64,000 bases of DNA from Kineosporiaceae bacterium (GCA_016713225.1 JADJPO010000011.1:62001-126000); one strand, 5' to 3'; numbered from the stretch's first letter, positions 52,278 to 61,697 are shown. Notes: generated by a model not told the origin, from the sequence alone. A program made the numbers and translations.

Positions 52278-52637
52278 GTGATCGAGGACCGCCCACTCTT
52301 CGTGCAGATCGTCCAGCAGCTCGAGGCGTCGATCATCGACGGCTCCCTGCCCGAGGAGTCCCAGGTGCCCTCGACCAACGAGCTGGCCGCGTTCCACCGC
52401 ATCAACCCCGCGACCGCACTCAAGGGCGTGTCCCGATTGGTCGCCGACGGGGTTCTCTACAAGAGACGAGGAATCGGGATGTTCGTCACCACCGGTGCCC
52501 GCGACCTGCTGCTGCAGCGCCGCCGGGCGGCCTTCGCGGACGAATACGTCCGCCCCCTCGTCGAGGAGGCGCGCCGCCTCGGCCTGCGCCCCGACGAACT
52601 GCACGACCTCGTGAACCAGGCGGTGGTCGCACCGTGA
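52278..52637 (+). CDS. YtrA-subfamily GntR regulator
   Basis: A 119-residue protein, GTG 52278. The winged helix (about 8-75) reads PLFVQIVQQLEASIIDGSLPEESQVPSTNELAAF, then INPATALKGVSRLVADGVLYKRRGIGMFV; a short C-terminal helical tail replaces a ligand domain, the mark of the YtrA group. These repress ABC operons for cell-envelope or antibiotic stress. The stop overlaps the ABC gene start (GTGA). Confidence 0.9.
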   Translation: MIEDRPLFVQIVQQLEASIIDGSLPEESQVPSTNELAAFHRINPATALKGVSRLVADGVLYKRRGIGMFVTTGARDLLLQRRRAAFADEYVRPLVEEARRLGLRPDELHDLVNQAVVAP

Positions 52638-53626
52638 CCGCCACCGGCGTGACCGTGAACCACGACCCGGACGACACCGCCCGGGATTCCACCGAGGCCG
52701 TCGTCGCCCTGACCGCGGTGACCAAGCGCTATCGCACCGCCCGCGTCCTGGACGACGTCACGATCCGCCTGGACGGCCTGCGCATCCACGGCCTGCTGGG
52801 ACGCAACGGCGCGGGCAAGACCACCCTGATGCGCATCCTGGCCGGGCAGACGCTCGCCACCTCCGGCACGGTGCACGTCTTCGGCGAACCGCCCTACGAG
52901 AACCGCCACGTGCTGCGCCGCACCGCGACCATCACCGAGGGCCAGCGCTACCCGGACGCCTACACCATCGCGAACGTGCTCACCGCCGCCCGACTGCACT
53001 ACCCCCGCTGGGACGAAGACCTCGCCCAGAGCCTCCTCGCGGACTTCGACCTGCCGCGGCGGCGCCTGGTCAAGAAGCTCTCCCGCGGGATGCGTTCGGC
53101 CCTCGGGGTGGTGATCGGGCTGGCCTCTCGGGCCGAGCTCACCCTGCTCGACGAGCCCTACCTCGGCCTGGACGCCGTGGCGCGCCAGATCTTCTACGAC
53201 CGGCTGCTCGTCGACTACGCCGAGCACCCTCGCACCATCGTGGTCTCGACCCACCTCATCGACGAGGTGGCCGACCTGCTCGAGCACGTCGTCGTCCTCG
53301 ACCACGGCCGGGTGCTGCTGGACGCCGAAGCCGACGACCTGCGCTCGTCCGGGTTCGTCGTCCAGGGGCCGGCCGACCTGGTCACCGGTCTGGTCGGCAC
53401 CCGCCCGACTTTGCGCACCGAACGATTGGGGGCCACGACGCGCGTCACCCTGGCGGCGCATGATCTCGACCTGGACGACGCGCGCCGGCTCGGCCTGGCC
53501 GTCAGCCCCCTCTCGCTACAGGAGCTGATCGTGGCCACCACCCCCGTGGGCCACACCGCCGACCACGACGGGACGCCCGTGTCCACCCCTCGACCCGCCT
53601 CTCGCCGCGAAGGAACCCCGCGATGA
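52634..53626 (+). CDS. ABC transporter ATP-binding protein
   Basis: A 330-residue protein, GTG 52634. Walker A is GRNGAGKTT, signature LSRGMRSALG, Walker B LTLLDEPYLGLD, then the H-loop STHLIDE. The family is that next to YtrA-type regulators. Its last ~100 residues are an extended, Arg/Pro-rich C-terminus. It overlaps the permease by 4 bases. Confidence 0.93.
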   Translation: MTATGVTVNHDPDDTARDSTEAVVALTAVTKRYRTARVLDDVTIRLDGLRIHGLLGRNGAGKTTLMRILAGQTLATSGTVHVFGEPPYENRHVLRRTATITEGQRYPDAYTIANVLTAARLHYPRWDEDLAQSLLADFDLPRRRLVKKLSRGMRSALGVVIGLASRAELTLLDEPYLGLDAVARQIFYDRLLVDYAEHPRTIVVSTHLIDEVADLLEHVVVLDHGRVLLDAEADDLRSSGFVVQGPADLVTGLVGTRPTLRTERLGATTRVTLAAHDLDLDDARRLGLAVSPLSLQELIVATTPVGHTADHDGTPVSTPRPASRREGTPR

Positions 53627-54318
53627 CCGACGTCCGCACCACGATGCGACTGCACCTGCTCACCTGGAAACCGGCCGTCGCCTGGCCCTGGGGCATCCTC
53701 GCGGCGTCGTTCACCATCAACCTGTTGGTGCAGCGTGCCCTCAGCCCCGAGTTCCGGGAACAGAGCTGGAGCGGCGGCCTGACCTCGATCTACGCCGTGG
53801 TCGCCGTCTGGGCCACCGCCCTGATCAGCCAGGTGTTCCCGTTCGCGCTGGGCCTGGGCATCACTCGACGCGACTACGCCCTGGGCACCGCCCTGACCCT
53901 CGTGGCCCAGGCGGTGCTGTTCGCCCTGGCCCTCACCGGTCTGCAGGCCATCGAGCAGGCCAGCCACGGATTCGGCGTCGGCCTGGCCTTCTTCGGCCCG
54001 GCAGGCATCCGACAGGACGGTGTGGTGCTCCAAACCCTCGTCTATGCAACAGGTTTCGTTCTCGTGGGCGCGGTCATGTCGGCGCTGGCCGTGGTGCACC
54101 ACCGGTGGCGGACGACCGGCCTCTTCACCCTGATCATGGCGCTGATCCTCGCCGGGGGCGCGCTCATCGTCCTGGCGACCTGGCGCCACGCCTGGGGCAC
54201 GGTGCTGGACACCGTCACCGGACTGCCGGCCCTCGTCAGCCTCGTCGCCGCGCCGTTGGCGGTCGCCGTCCTGGCCGCCGGGGCCGGATTCGCCGGACTG
54301 CGCCGCGCGACCGTGTGA
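53623..54318 (+). CDS. ABC transporter permease
   Basis: A 231-residue membrane protein, ATG 53623. Six helices lie at about 18-38, 55-80, 88-108, 138-158, 168-188 and 200-222. The sequence matches no substrate class. With the ATPase it forms an exporter controlled by the GntR gene; the export of an antimicrobial or lipid is inferred from family context. It ends 14 bases before the convergent GGDEF-EAL gene. Confidence 0.82.
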   Translation: MTDVRTTMRLHLLTWKPAVAWPWGILAASFTINLLVQRALSPEFREQSWSGGLTSIYAVVAVWATALISQVFPFALGLGITRRDYALGTALTLVAQAVLFALALTGLQAIEQASHGFGVGLAFFGPAGIRQDGVVLQTLVYATGFVLVGAVMSALAVVHHRWRTTGLFTLIMALILAGGALIVLATWRHAWGTVLDTVTGLPALVSLVAAPLAVAVLAAGAGFAGLRRATV

Positions 54319-54332
54319 GTGCCGTCGCCCGC

Positions 54333-56507
54333 TCAGGCCACGGAGCCCTGGACGACGTCCAGTCCGGCCCGGTGCGGGTCCTGCTCAGCCGTCACCGGGC
54401 GGGAGAAGAGATACCCCTGCCCGAGATCGCAGCCGAGCTCGGTCAGCACATCGAGTTGCTCGCGCTCCTCGATGCCCTCGGCGACGGTCTGCAGCCGCAA
54501 CGTGCGGCACAGCTCGACGATGCTGCGCACCAGCGCGACCTCCTCCACAGCCCCGGGACGCAGACCACGGATGAAGCTCCGGTCGATCTTCACCTGGTCG
54601 ACCGGGAACTGCCGCAGGTACGACAACGACGAGTACCCGGTGCCGAAATCGTCGATGGCCAACCGGATCCCGAGTTCCTTCAGGCAGCCGAGGCGTTGCC
54701 GGGCCAGCTCGGGGTCGTGCATCAGCACCGACTCGGTGATCTCGAGGGTGACCGCATCGCCCGGCAGCCCCAGGCGTCGAAGCTCCTCGCCGAGCACCTC
54801 CGGCAGCTTCGGATCCATCACCTGACGACCCGTGATATTGAGCGCGAGATGCAGCCCCGGAAGCTCCTGGCGCCACCGGCCCAGCATCGGCAGGCCCTGC
54901 TCGACGACGAACCGGCCCAGAGAGTCGATCGTGTCACTCTCCTCGGCCAACGGGATGAACTCATCCGGCGGGACCGCGCCCCGCACCGGGTGGTTCCAGC
55001 GCAACAGGGCCTCGACACCCTCCACCGCGCCGGTCGCCAGGCTCACCAGCGGCTGGTAGGCGAGCCAGAGCTGGCCGGCCTCCACCGCCGTCCGTAGATC
55101 GGTGCGCAGTCCGAGCTGGTTGGCGACGTCCTCGTGCATCCGGGGTTCGAACGCCACCCACTGCCCGCGGCCGCTCCGCTTGGCGCAGTACATCGCGACG
55201 TCTGCGTCACTGAGCAGGGTGGCCCCGCTCTGCGCCGCATCGGTCAACGAGGCCACGCCCACGCTGGCCCCGATGAGCACATCGCGGCCCTCGATGGTGA
55301 AGGTGCGGGTGAGCGAGGTGATGATCCGCTCGGCGACCACCCGACCCACCTGCTGGTCCCCGCCCCGCAGCATCACCGCGAACTCATCGCCCCCCAGCCG
55401 CGCAGCGAGGTCCCAGTCGCTGGTGCAGTGCAGGATCCGGTGGGCCACCTCGGCGAGCAGGTGGTCGCCGGCCCGGTGACCGAGCGTGTCGTTGACCGCC
55501 TTGAACCGGTCGAGGTCGATGAACAGCACCGTGAGCGGGTCGCCCGAGGCGATCGCGGCGTCCCGCTCGGTGTCGAGGTACTGCAGGAACAGTGCCCGAT
55601 TGGGCAACGCCGTGATGGGGTCGCGGTGTGCCTCCCGGACGGCATCGAGCATCCGGGCGTCGGTGAGTGCCAGGTTCACCTGCTGGGCGAAGGCGGTGAG
55701 CAACTCCCCCGGGTCGTGACCCGGGTTCGACGTCTGCGGCGCTCGTGCCGCCAGGCAGCCGACCGTCTCGCCGGCGACAACGACCCGCTCGACCAGCACG
55801 GTACCCCCTGGGGCCGAGGGACTCTCGATGCCGCCCTCGCCCTCGACCAGCACCCGTCGAGCCACCTCGAGCAAGACCGGGTCGGTCTCGGGCAGCGTCT
55901 CGTGCGACACCTTCAGCAGTTCATCCCTCGACACCGGCTCGGTGAGCAGCAGGGCCACCGGACCACCGCCCAACAAGGCCGAGGCACCCGAGGTCACGGC
56001 GTCCAGCACCTCGTCGAGCGGTCGGCGTGCCGAGATCCCCCGCTGGATCTGCAACAGGTTCTCGACCAATCGGTGCCGCTGCCGCTCGCCGGCCAGCCGA
56101 GCCAGGCTGTGCAGTCGCAATCCGAGAACCAGCGCCATGCCCTGCAGCATCTGGCGTTCCTCGGCGCTGTAGGGCTCTTCCGCCCGTCCCACCACCAGGA
56201 CGGCGTCGGCGGTACCCGTTCGACCGTCGGGGGTATCGAGCCGGCCGACGGTCAGATGCGTCTCGCCCACCCCCGGGACCTCGATCGAATCGTCATCACC
56301 CGGAACCACGAACGCCGCAGGGATGTCCATCGAGCCGAATCCGGCGTGACCGATGACGCGGCCGGCCACCACGACGGCGCCGAGCTCGGCCTCCAGCGCC
56401 TCCAGCGCTCGCTCGAGAGCCACCTGGACGGCGCCGTCGGGCTCGGCCGGACTGCTGACCGCGACGAGGTACTCGGTCAGCTGATGGATCGACCAGTGAT
56501 AAGCCAT
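54333..56507 (-). CDS. GAF-GGDEF-EAL c-di-GMP turnover protein
   Basis: A 724-residue protein, ATG 56507. A GAF-like sensory part (about 1-300) is followed by a GGDEF domain with the intact active site RLGGDEFAVML (about residues 369-379) and an EAL domain with GVEALLRW (about 497), DDFGTGYSSLSYL, KIDRSFI and AEGIE. Both activities look possible. No RxxD inhibitory site precedes GGDEF. It shares an operon with the FIST gene (17-base gap). Confidence 0.92.
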   Translation of the reverse strand: MAYHWSIHQLTEYLVAVSSPAEPDGAVQVALERALEALEAELGAVVVAGRVIGHAGFGSMDIPAAFVVPGDDDSIEVPGVGETHLTVGRLDTPDGRTGTADAVLVVGRAEEPYSAEERQMLQGMALVLGLRLHSLARLAGERQRHRLVENLLQIQRGISARRPLDEVLDAVTSGASALLGGGPVALLLTEPVSRDELLKVSHETLPETDPVLLEVARRVLVEGEGGIESPSAPGGTVLVERVVVAGETVGCLAARAPQTSNPGHDPGELLTAFAQQVNLALTDARMLDAVREAHRDPITALPNRALFLQYLDTERDAAIASGDPLTVLFIDLDRFKAVNDTLGHRAGDHLLAEVAHRILHCTSDWDLAARLGGDEFAVMLRGGDQQVGRVVAERIITSLTRTFTIEGRDVLIGASVGVASLTDAAQSGATLLSDADVAMYCAKRSGRGQWVAFEPRMHEDVANQLGLRTDLRTAVEAGQLWLAYQPLVSLATGAVEGVEALLRWNHPVRGAVPPDEFIPLAEESDTIDSLGRFVVEQGLPMLGRWRQELPGLHLALNITGRQVMDPKLPEVLGEELRRLGLPGDAVTLEITESVLMHDPELARQRLGCLKELGIRLAIDDFGTGYSSLSYLRQFPVDQVKIDRSFIRGLRPGAVEEVALVRSIVELCRTLRLQTVAEGIEEREQLDVLTELGCDLGQGYLFSRPVTAEQDPHRAGLDVVQGSVA

Positions 56508-56524
56508 CGGCAGCAGGCGATCGG

Positions 56525-57760
56525 CTACGACAGCGCGAGGGTGACGACGGTCAACTGATGCATGCCGCGGGCACCCTGCACCCGGCCGATCTCGCCATAG
56601 GTGTAGAAACCGCCGAACGGCTTGCCGCCGGCCGGCTTCCCGAAGGCCTCTTGCTCGGCCCGCGCGCCGTCCGGGCCGAGTCGCGCCTTGCGAGCACCAC
56701 AGTCGAACACCAGGAACCCCAACGGATCGAGACCGTCGAGGGCATCGACAGCGGCGTCGCACGATGACGCCGCCGCCTCGATCAGGGCATCGGGGTCGGT
56801 GGTCATGGCCCAGGCCAGTGCCCCTTGAGGGACGTCCGCGAGGCATTCGATGCTGCCGTGTTCGAAGTCGATGTCGTGGACCACGCGCAGATCCTCCCCG
56901 CTGCGCCGGGACAGGCCCAGCGGGTTGTTGAACAGGAGCTCGACGAAGGCCATCGGGTCCTGCTCCCGCAACTGCTTCGCCTCCTGAAGCGTTCGGCCAC
57001 TGGCGATGCGCCGCAGGTAGACCTCGGCGGCCGGCTCGTCGTCCAGGAGGTAGACCTGCCCACCCGCGCTGCTGGTGACCACCATGGCATCCCCGAGCTT
57101 GGTCCAGCCGTGGGCGATGCCGAACCCCATCGGCCCGGACGATCCCAGTCCGATGCCGACAACGGCGTCGCGCAACACCTCGACCCCTGCGCCGGTCCCG
57201 ATGAACTGGTACGTCGCGTGGTAGAGCATGTTGTCGGCCGTACAGCCTCCGATGATCGGCACCGAGGCACCGACGTGACCGTAGGCACCGCGCACGATCT
57301 CGTGCTGCTCTCGGGTCAGACCGTCGGAGAACAGCAGCAGCGTGCGGTGCGGCAGGTCGACCGCGTCCAGGGCGGCGGCGGCCTCGTGCCCGGCCTCGCG
57401 TCGGCGCTCGCTGGCGGCGTGGGACACCGCGGCCGTCACCTGGAACCCCGCACCGCCCAGGGCCACCGCGACCACCGCAGCGTCGGCGCCGTCGATCCCG
57501 TCGACACCCGACATCGGTGGGGCCACCTGGCCCATCGTGGTTCCGCCGGCCACCATGGTGTCGTCGGCCGTGACCGAGCAGACGCCGTCCATGACCCGGC
57601 GCACGTCGAGCTCGGCCTCACAGAAGACGAGCACCAACGAGGCGACCCGGTCGGCCTGCGCCTGACGAGCGGCCTGGGCACCTGCCGCGAACGCGTCCGG
57701 GGCTGCCGAGGACCCGACCTGGAACCAGCGATCAGGGGTCGACGAACTCGAAGGGTTCAT
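56525..57760 (-). CDS. FIST-domain sensory protein
   Basis: A 411-residue protein, ATG 57760. FIST_N (about 40-230) has VFCEAELDVRRVMDG and GGTTMGQVAPP; FIST_C (about 235-390) has ELLFNNPLG, DGARAEQEAFGKPAGGKPFGGFYTYGEIGR. FIST domains bind small ligands such as amino acids in the family. It is cytoplasmic. It probably feeds its signal to the next gene, the GGDEF-EAL protein. Confidence 0.9.
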   Translation of the reverse strand: MNPSSSSTPDRWFQVGSSAAPDAFAAGAQAARQAQADRVASLVLVFCEAELDVRRVMDGVCSVTADDTMVAGGTTMGQVAPPMSGVDGIDGADAAVVAVALGGAGFQVTAAVSHAASERRREAGHEAAAALDAVDLPHRTLLLFSDGLTREQHEIVRGAYGHVGASVPIIGGCTADNMLYHATYQFIGTGAGVEVLRDAVVGIGLGSSGPMGFGIAHGWTKLGDAMVVTSSAGGQVYLLDDEPAAEVYLRRIASGRTLQEAKQLREQDPMAFVELLFNNPLGLSRRSGEDLRVVHDIDFEHGSIECLADVPQGALAWAMTTDPDALIEAAASSCDAAVDALDGLDPLGFLVFDCGARKARLGPDGARAEQEAFGKPAGGKPFGGFYTYGEIGRVQGARGMHQLTVVTLALS

Positions 57761-57920
57761 GCCACCGAAGATCGGCCACCCAGGAGTGACCTTGATCTCG
57801 GCTCACCCGTCCAGCCCAGGCGATGCCCCCCGGCGTCGAGGTCGAGCCTGCGCGGGCCGGCACAGGACCGGGCGCTGGGGTCGGCACGGGCGCGTCGACG
57901 GTCCGAGCAGGAGCTCACCG

Positions 57921-57992
57921 ATCAACGACACCTTCGGCCACGCGATCGGCGACCGGGTGCTGCAGCGGGCCAGGGAGATTCTGACCCGATGT
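57921..57992 (+). pseudogene. GGDEF-domain remnant
   Basis: INDTFGHAIGDRVLQRAREIL matches by its parts the core helix of a diguanylate cyclase (INDTFGH, then GDRVL). Nothing else of the domain is left on either side, and the flanks are GC-rich non-coding-like sequence. It is on the plus strand, opposite to the complete GGDEF gene, so it may be a decayed or transferred piece. Confidence 0.65.
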
Positions 57993-58094
57993 CCGGCCCG
58001 GGCGGCGCGCCGTCCACCTCGAACAGGCCCGGGGCGCTGTCGATGGCGCCTGGCACTGAACGGCGCGCTCCTGGCCGCCACGCCCGAGCATCAC

Positions 58095-58110
58095 ATACCC
58101 CATGGGGTAT
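58095..58110. promoter_or_regulatory. CstR/CsoR-type operator
   Basis: ATACCCCATGGGGTAT is a perfect 16-bp palindrome of the CsoR/CstR family. It overlaps a -10 TATGCT (58108-58113). The operon behind it (Cys-rich protein, CoA-disulfide reductase with rhodanese) matches the persulfide-sensing CstR regulon rather than copper. The regulator gene is not in this window. Confidence 0.78.
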
Positions 58111-58148
58111 GCTGGAGTGACCGTCGAACACCGTTGAGGAGTAGCCCC

Positions 58149-58265
58149 ATGTGCAGCCCCGCCGTCTGCCCCCGTTGCCGTAAGATCACCTGGTCAGGGT
58201 GCGGCATGCACGTCGACCAGGTCCTGGCGCAGGTGCCCAGCGACAAGCGCTGTACCTGCCGCTGA
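58149..58265 (+). CDS. Small Cys-rich protein of the CstR-type operon
   Basis: A 38-residue protein, ATG 58149 behind GAGGAG. It reads MCSPAVCPRCRKITWSGCG, MHVDQVLAQVPSDKRCTC, R; six Cys include CPRC and CTC. This family of tiny proteins is common next to CsoR/CstR-like operators in actinobacteria; a role in sulfane-sulfur handling or metal binding is inferred. The next gene starts 34 bases later. Confidence 0.8.
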   Translation: MCSPAVCPRCRKITWSGCGMHVDQVLAQVPSDKRCTCR

Positions 58266-58299
58266 CCATCGAACCCTCACCGCGGGAGCGGATCACATC

Positions 58300-60000
58300 G
58301 TGAAGATCGTCGTCGTCGGTGGTGTCGCGGGCGGCATGAGCTTCGCCGCCCGCGCCCGCCGCTTGGCCGAGACCGCCCAGATCGTCGTCCTGGAACGCGA
58401 CCCGTACGTCTCCTACGCCAACTGCGGGTTGCCCTACCACCTCGCCGGGGAGATCACCGACCGGAACGCGTTGCTCCTGCACACGCCCCAGTCCCTGGCC
58501 GCAGCCCTGGCCCTGGACGTGCGCACCGGACACGAGGTGACCGGCATCGACACCGCCACCCAGGTGGTCACCGTTGTCGAGCGGGCCACCGGCCGCAGCT
58601 ATCAGGAGCCGTACGACGCCCTGGTGCTCTCGACCGGAGCCGCCCCCGTGGTGCCGCCCCTGCCCGGCGTGGACCACCCCACCGTGAAGGTGCTGCGCAC
58701 CGTGCCGGACGTCGACGCGCTGCGCGCCATGGTCGCGGACGGCGCTACGCGCGCGGTGGTGGTCGGCGCAGGGTTCATCGGGCTGGAGGCCGCCGAGGCA
58801 CTGCGCCATCGAGGGCTCGACGTCACCCTGGTCGAGCTGGCCGATCAGGTGCTGCCCCCACTGGACCCCGAGATGGCCGTGGCGGTGCAGCGCGAACTCA
58901 CCCGACACGGGGTCGACGTGCGGGTGTCCACCTCACTCACCGCCATCCACGACGGCGACTGCCAGGACGGCGCGGATAGCGCGGCCGGCGCGGCGTGCGC
59001 CGAACTGTCGGACGGCACCTCACTGCCGGCCGATCTGATCCTGCTGGCCGTGGGGGTCCGGCCCGAGTCCTCGCTGGCGCGCGCCGCCGGCCTGGCACTC
59101 AACGAACGCGGCGCCGTCCGGGTCGACGAGCACCTGCTCACCAGCGCCGAGCACGTCTACGCGGTCGGGGACGCCATCGAGGTGATCGATGCGATCACCG
59201 GTCAGCCCGCCGTGGTGCCCCTCGCCGGCCCGGCGAACCGACAGGGTCGGGCGGCGGCCAACCACCTGTTGGGACGTACCGGGGTGAGAATGCCCGTGCT
59301 CGGGACGGCGATCGTGCGCGCCTTCGACGTCGTCGCCGCCACCACCGGGCGCCCCGAGAAGGCGTTGCGGGCGGCCGGCATCGCCCACCACGCGATCCAC
59401 CTGCACCCCGGTCATCACGCCGGGTACTACCCCGGCGCCCACGCGATCCACCTCAAGCTGATCTTCGCCCCCGACGGCACCATCCTGGGCGCGCAGGCCA
59501 CCGGCGCCGAGGGCGTGGACAAGCGGATCGACGTCATCGCCACCGCGATCCGAGGCGGGCTCACCGTGCGGGACCTGGCCGAGTTGGAGCTCGCCTACGC
59601 GCCCCCGTTCGGGTCGGCGAAGGACCCGGTCAACATGGCCGGGTTCATGGCGAGCAACATCCTGGACGGCGACCTGGCCGTGTGGCATGCGGCCGACCTC
59701 GACTCCGCCGACGAGACGTCGCAGCAGGCGGTCCTGCTCGACGTCCGCTCCCCCGGTGAGTTCGCCCGAGGGCATCTGCCCGGGGCACTCAACATCGCCC
59801 ACACCGCACTGCGTGACCGACTCGACGAGGTACCGCGAGGACGCCCGCTCAAGGTGTACTGCGCGTCCGGGTTCCGGTCCTACCTGGCGCTGCGTGTGTT
59901 GCGGCAGAACGGGTTCGACGATGTCCGCTCGTTGTCCGGGGGTATGGCCACCCTGCGGGCCGAACGCCCCGGCCTGGTCCTCCAACGAACCCCTCGGTAA
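58300..60000 (+). CDS. CoA-disulfide reductase-like flavoprotein with rhodanese domain
   Basis: A 566-residue protein, GTG 58300. FAD binding is VVVGGVAGGMSFAARARR; the active Cys is in YVSYANCGLPYHL (about Cys44); NAD binding is VVVGAGFIGLEAAEAL. The C-terminal rhodanese (about 465-560) has LLDVRSPGEFARGHLPGALN and active Cys in VYCASGFRS. The pair reduces CoA-persulfides or disulfides and handles sulfane sulfur. Expression probably is controlled by the CstR-type site. Confidence 0.92.
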   Translation: MKIVVVGGVAGGMSFAARARRLAETAQIVVLERDPYVSYANCGLPYHLAGEITDRNALLLHTPQSLAAALALDVRTGHEVTGIDTATQVVTVVERATGRSYQEPYDALVLSTGAAPVVPPLPGVDHPTVKVLRTVPDVDALRAMVADGATRAVVVGAGFIGLEAAEALRHRGLDVTLVELADQVLPPLDPEMAVAVQRELTRHGVDVRVSTSLTAIHDGDCQDGADSAAGAACAELSDGTSLPADLILLAVGVRPESSLARAAGLALNERGAVRVDEHLLTSAEHVYAVGDAIEVIDAITGQPAVVPLAGPANRQGRAAANHLLGRTGVRMPVLGTAIVRAFDVVAATTGRPEKALRAAGIAHHAIHLHPGHHAGYYPGAHAIHLKLIFAPDGTILGAQATGAEGVDKRIDVIATAIRGGLTVRDLAELELAYAPPFGSAKDPVNMAGFMASNILDGDLAVWHAADLDSADETSQQAVLLDVRSPGEFARGHLPGALNIAHTALRDRLDEVPRGRPLKVYCASGFRSYLALRVLRQNGFDDVRSLSGGMATLRAERPGLVLQRTPR

Positions 60001-60005
60001 CAACC

Positions 60006-60088
60006 CCCCCCGTGATCATGTAATCCGTGCACGTTTCGTGCACGGATTACATGATCACGGGGGGTTTGGGCACGGATTGCATGATCAC
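60006..60088. repeat. Intergenic palindrome family B, copy 4
   Basis: A 28-bp perfect hairpin (60006-60033 with 60037-60064) has a 3-base loop TTT. A third arm GCACGGATTGCATGATCAC (60070-60088) follows in the right-arm direction. It lies between convergent stops (60000 and 60109) and could terminate both. Confidence 0.87.
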
Positions 60089-60108
60089 CGAGGGTGGTGA
60101 CCGGTGGC

Positions 60109-61401
60109 TCAGTCGTCGTCCTGACCGGCAGCACTGCCCTCGCCGTCGGCGTACTCCCAGTGCCACGGCTCGTAGGCGCCGCTGCCCCCTGGTTCGGCCC
60201 AGTCGGGGTTGACCCAGCCGTACCGACCGGCATTGGCGCGCAGCCACGTGAAGGTCGACGTGTTGGCGACGCCGGACCCGCCGCACAGGTCGACGGCCAG
60301 ACCCTTGCCGTGCTCGCTGGTGCCCGGGGTCGCGGCGTAGCCCGGCCGCAGCGACTTGATCGCATACTGCTCGGACAGCGTGCGGTACCCGTCGACGATG
60401 CAGATGTCGCGAGCGAACGCCTGCCGGTAGGCGACGTTCATCTTGGCGAAGGCCACGGCGGCGTCCGCGCGGAGCTTCTCGTTGCGGTTCCACAACGTGC
60501 ACAACGAGGACGCCGGCAACTTGCCGTTGGCGGCCTCCAGGCCGGCCTTGGACACCAGGCCGTCGCACCCGGGGAGCACGGCACGATCCGAGCCACCGCG
60601 TGAGGCTCGACCGACCAAGACCCGACCGGGGGCGGCCAGAGCAGAGGGAATCGAGTCCAACCGGCTGTCATCGACCACGAGCCGGGACTCTTCGACCCCG
60701 TTGACCGGACCAGGGCCGACCTTGGGGAAGGGAGCCGCCACCGCAGCCGGCGGGGCGGCAGCAAGAGCGTTGACCGCCGCCGACCCGATCCGGTTGGCCC
60801 CGGCCTGCAGCGGCGCGCTCAGCGAGCCGGAGAGCGGGGCGGCGATGGTGGCCAGACCCAGCGCACTGGCGATGCCGATCTGCGGAACGCTCAACGAACC
60901 GGACCCGCGCGGGGATCGCCGCGACCGCGAGGCCTCGCGGCGGCGCAACTCCGAGCGACGAAGGTACGGCGAGGGCTTGGTCACCCTGCGCTCGACCGGC
61001 ACCTCACCGATCGGCGCAGCGGCCGCGGCGGCCTCGTCCAGCAGGACGGCCAGTTCGCCGGTGAAGTCGATCGCCTCGGTCACGGCGGCGATCTCGGCGG
61101 TCGTCAACGCCGCGGGGTCGTCCCACCACCGCTCGGGAGCCTCGAACGGGCTCGGCGGGGTGTCGACCAACACCTGCAGACCGTGCGGACGTGAATCGAG
61201 GACGCCGTCACGCAGCTGAACACCATCGCGGATGTCGATCACCCGCAGGCCGGGGGGACGGGTGTCGACCACTCCGGGCGGGAGGCTGGTGAGCTGCTGG
61301 GGGATGAACAGAGAACCTTCGACCGGCGCTGCCATGCGCTGCCGACGCCGGGAGACCGGCGGAGCGCCGAGGGTCTGCGACGGCACGAGATGGGCCTCCA
61401 C
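60109..61401 (-). CDS. M15-family D-alanyl-D-alanine carboxypeptidase-like protein with long N-terminal region
   Basis: A 430-residue protein, GTG 61401. The first ~165 residues are cytoplasmic (Arg-rich end, SRSRRSPRGS), then one membrane helix (about 175-200), a linker, and the M15 domain with YRTLSEQYAIKS, TSEHGKGLAVDLCGG (zinc His and Asp), and PWHWEYADG (zinc His). It trims peptidoglycan stem peptides outside the cell in this family. The cytoplasmic extension is uncommon for VanY-type enzymes. The 296 bases upstream hold the promoter; I see no known riboswitch. Confidence 0.85.
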   Translation of the reverse strand: MEAHLVPSQTLGAPPVSRRRQRMAAPVEGSLFIPQQLTSLPPGVVDTRPPGLRVIDIRDGVQLRDGVLDSRPHGLQVLVDTPPSPFEAPERWWDDPAALTTAEIAAVTEAIDFTGELAVLLDEAAAAAAPIGEVPVERRVTKPSPYLRRSELRRREASRSRRSPRGSGSLSVPQIGIASALGLATIAAPLSGSLSAPLQAGANRIGSAAVNALAAAPPAAVAAPFPKVGPGPVNGVEESRLVVDDSRLDSIPSALAAPGRVLVGRASRGGSDRAVLPGCDGLVSKAGLEAANGKLPASSLCTLWNRNEKLRADAAVAFAKMNVAYRQAFARDICIVDGYRTLSEQYAIKSLRPGYAATPGTSEHGKGLAVDLCGGSGVANTSTFTWLRANAGRYGWVNPDWAEPGGSGAYEPWHWEYADGEGSAAGQDDD

Positions 61402-61697
61402 GTCGGTGCACTCAGAGGATCTGAGTACTCACGGGCAATCTGGATACTGCCGTTTCCCCCGAAGAAACCGGATGCTCAACCGGGTTCCGCCCGCCATATA
61501 ACTGGCTGATCACGACGGATAGCAAGTTTCGTGGCGGGTCTTGGGCGCGTCATGTCATTCCCTTAACGCGACATACACCACACGTCGAAAGTTGACTACA
61601 CAGAGTAACTGACACTCGAGCACTGTCCGTAGTCACAGCGCCACGGCAATTTGGCCGGAAATCCTGCGTGAGCTGCACCATCGAGCTGTGGCCCCGA

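Noticed and set aside
54333..56846. A longer start for the GGDEF-EAL protein, 113 codons upstream
   Set aside because: That stretch is antisense-like sequence over the FIST gene end; ATG 56507 follows the FIST stop by 17 bases.
61402..61697. c-di-AMP (ydaO-type) riboswitch before the wall peptidase
   Set aside because: Such riboswitches precede wall enzymes in actinobacteria, but the conserved boxes are not found here.
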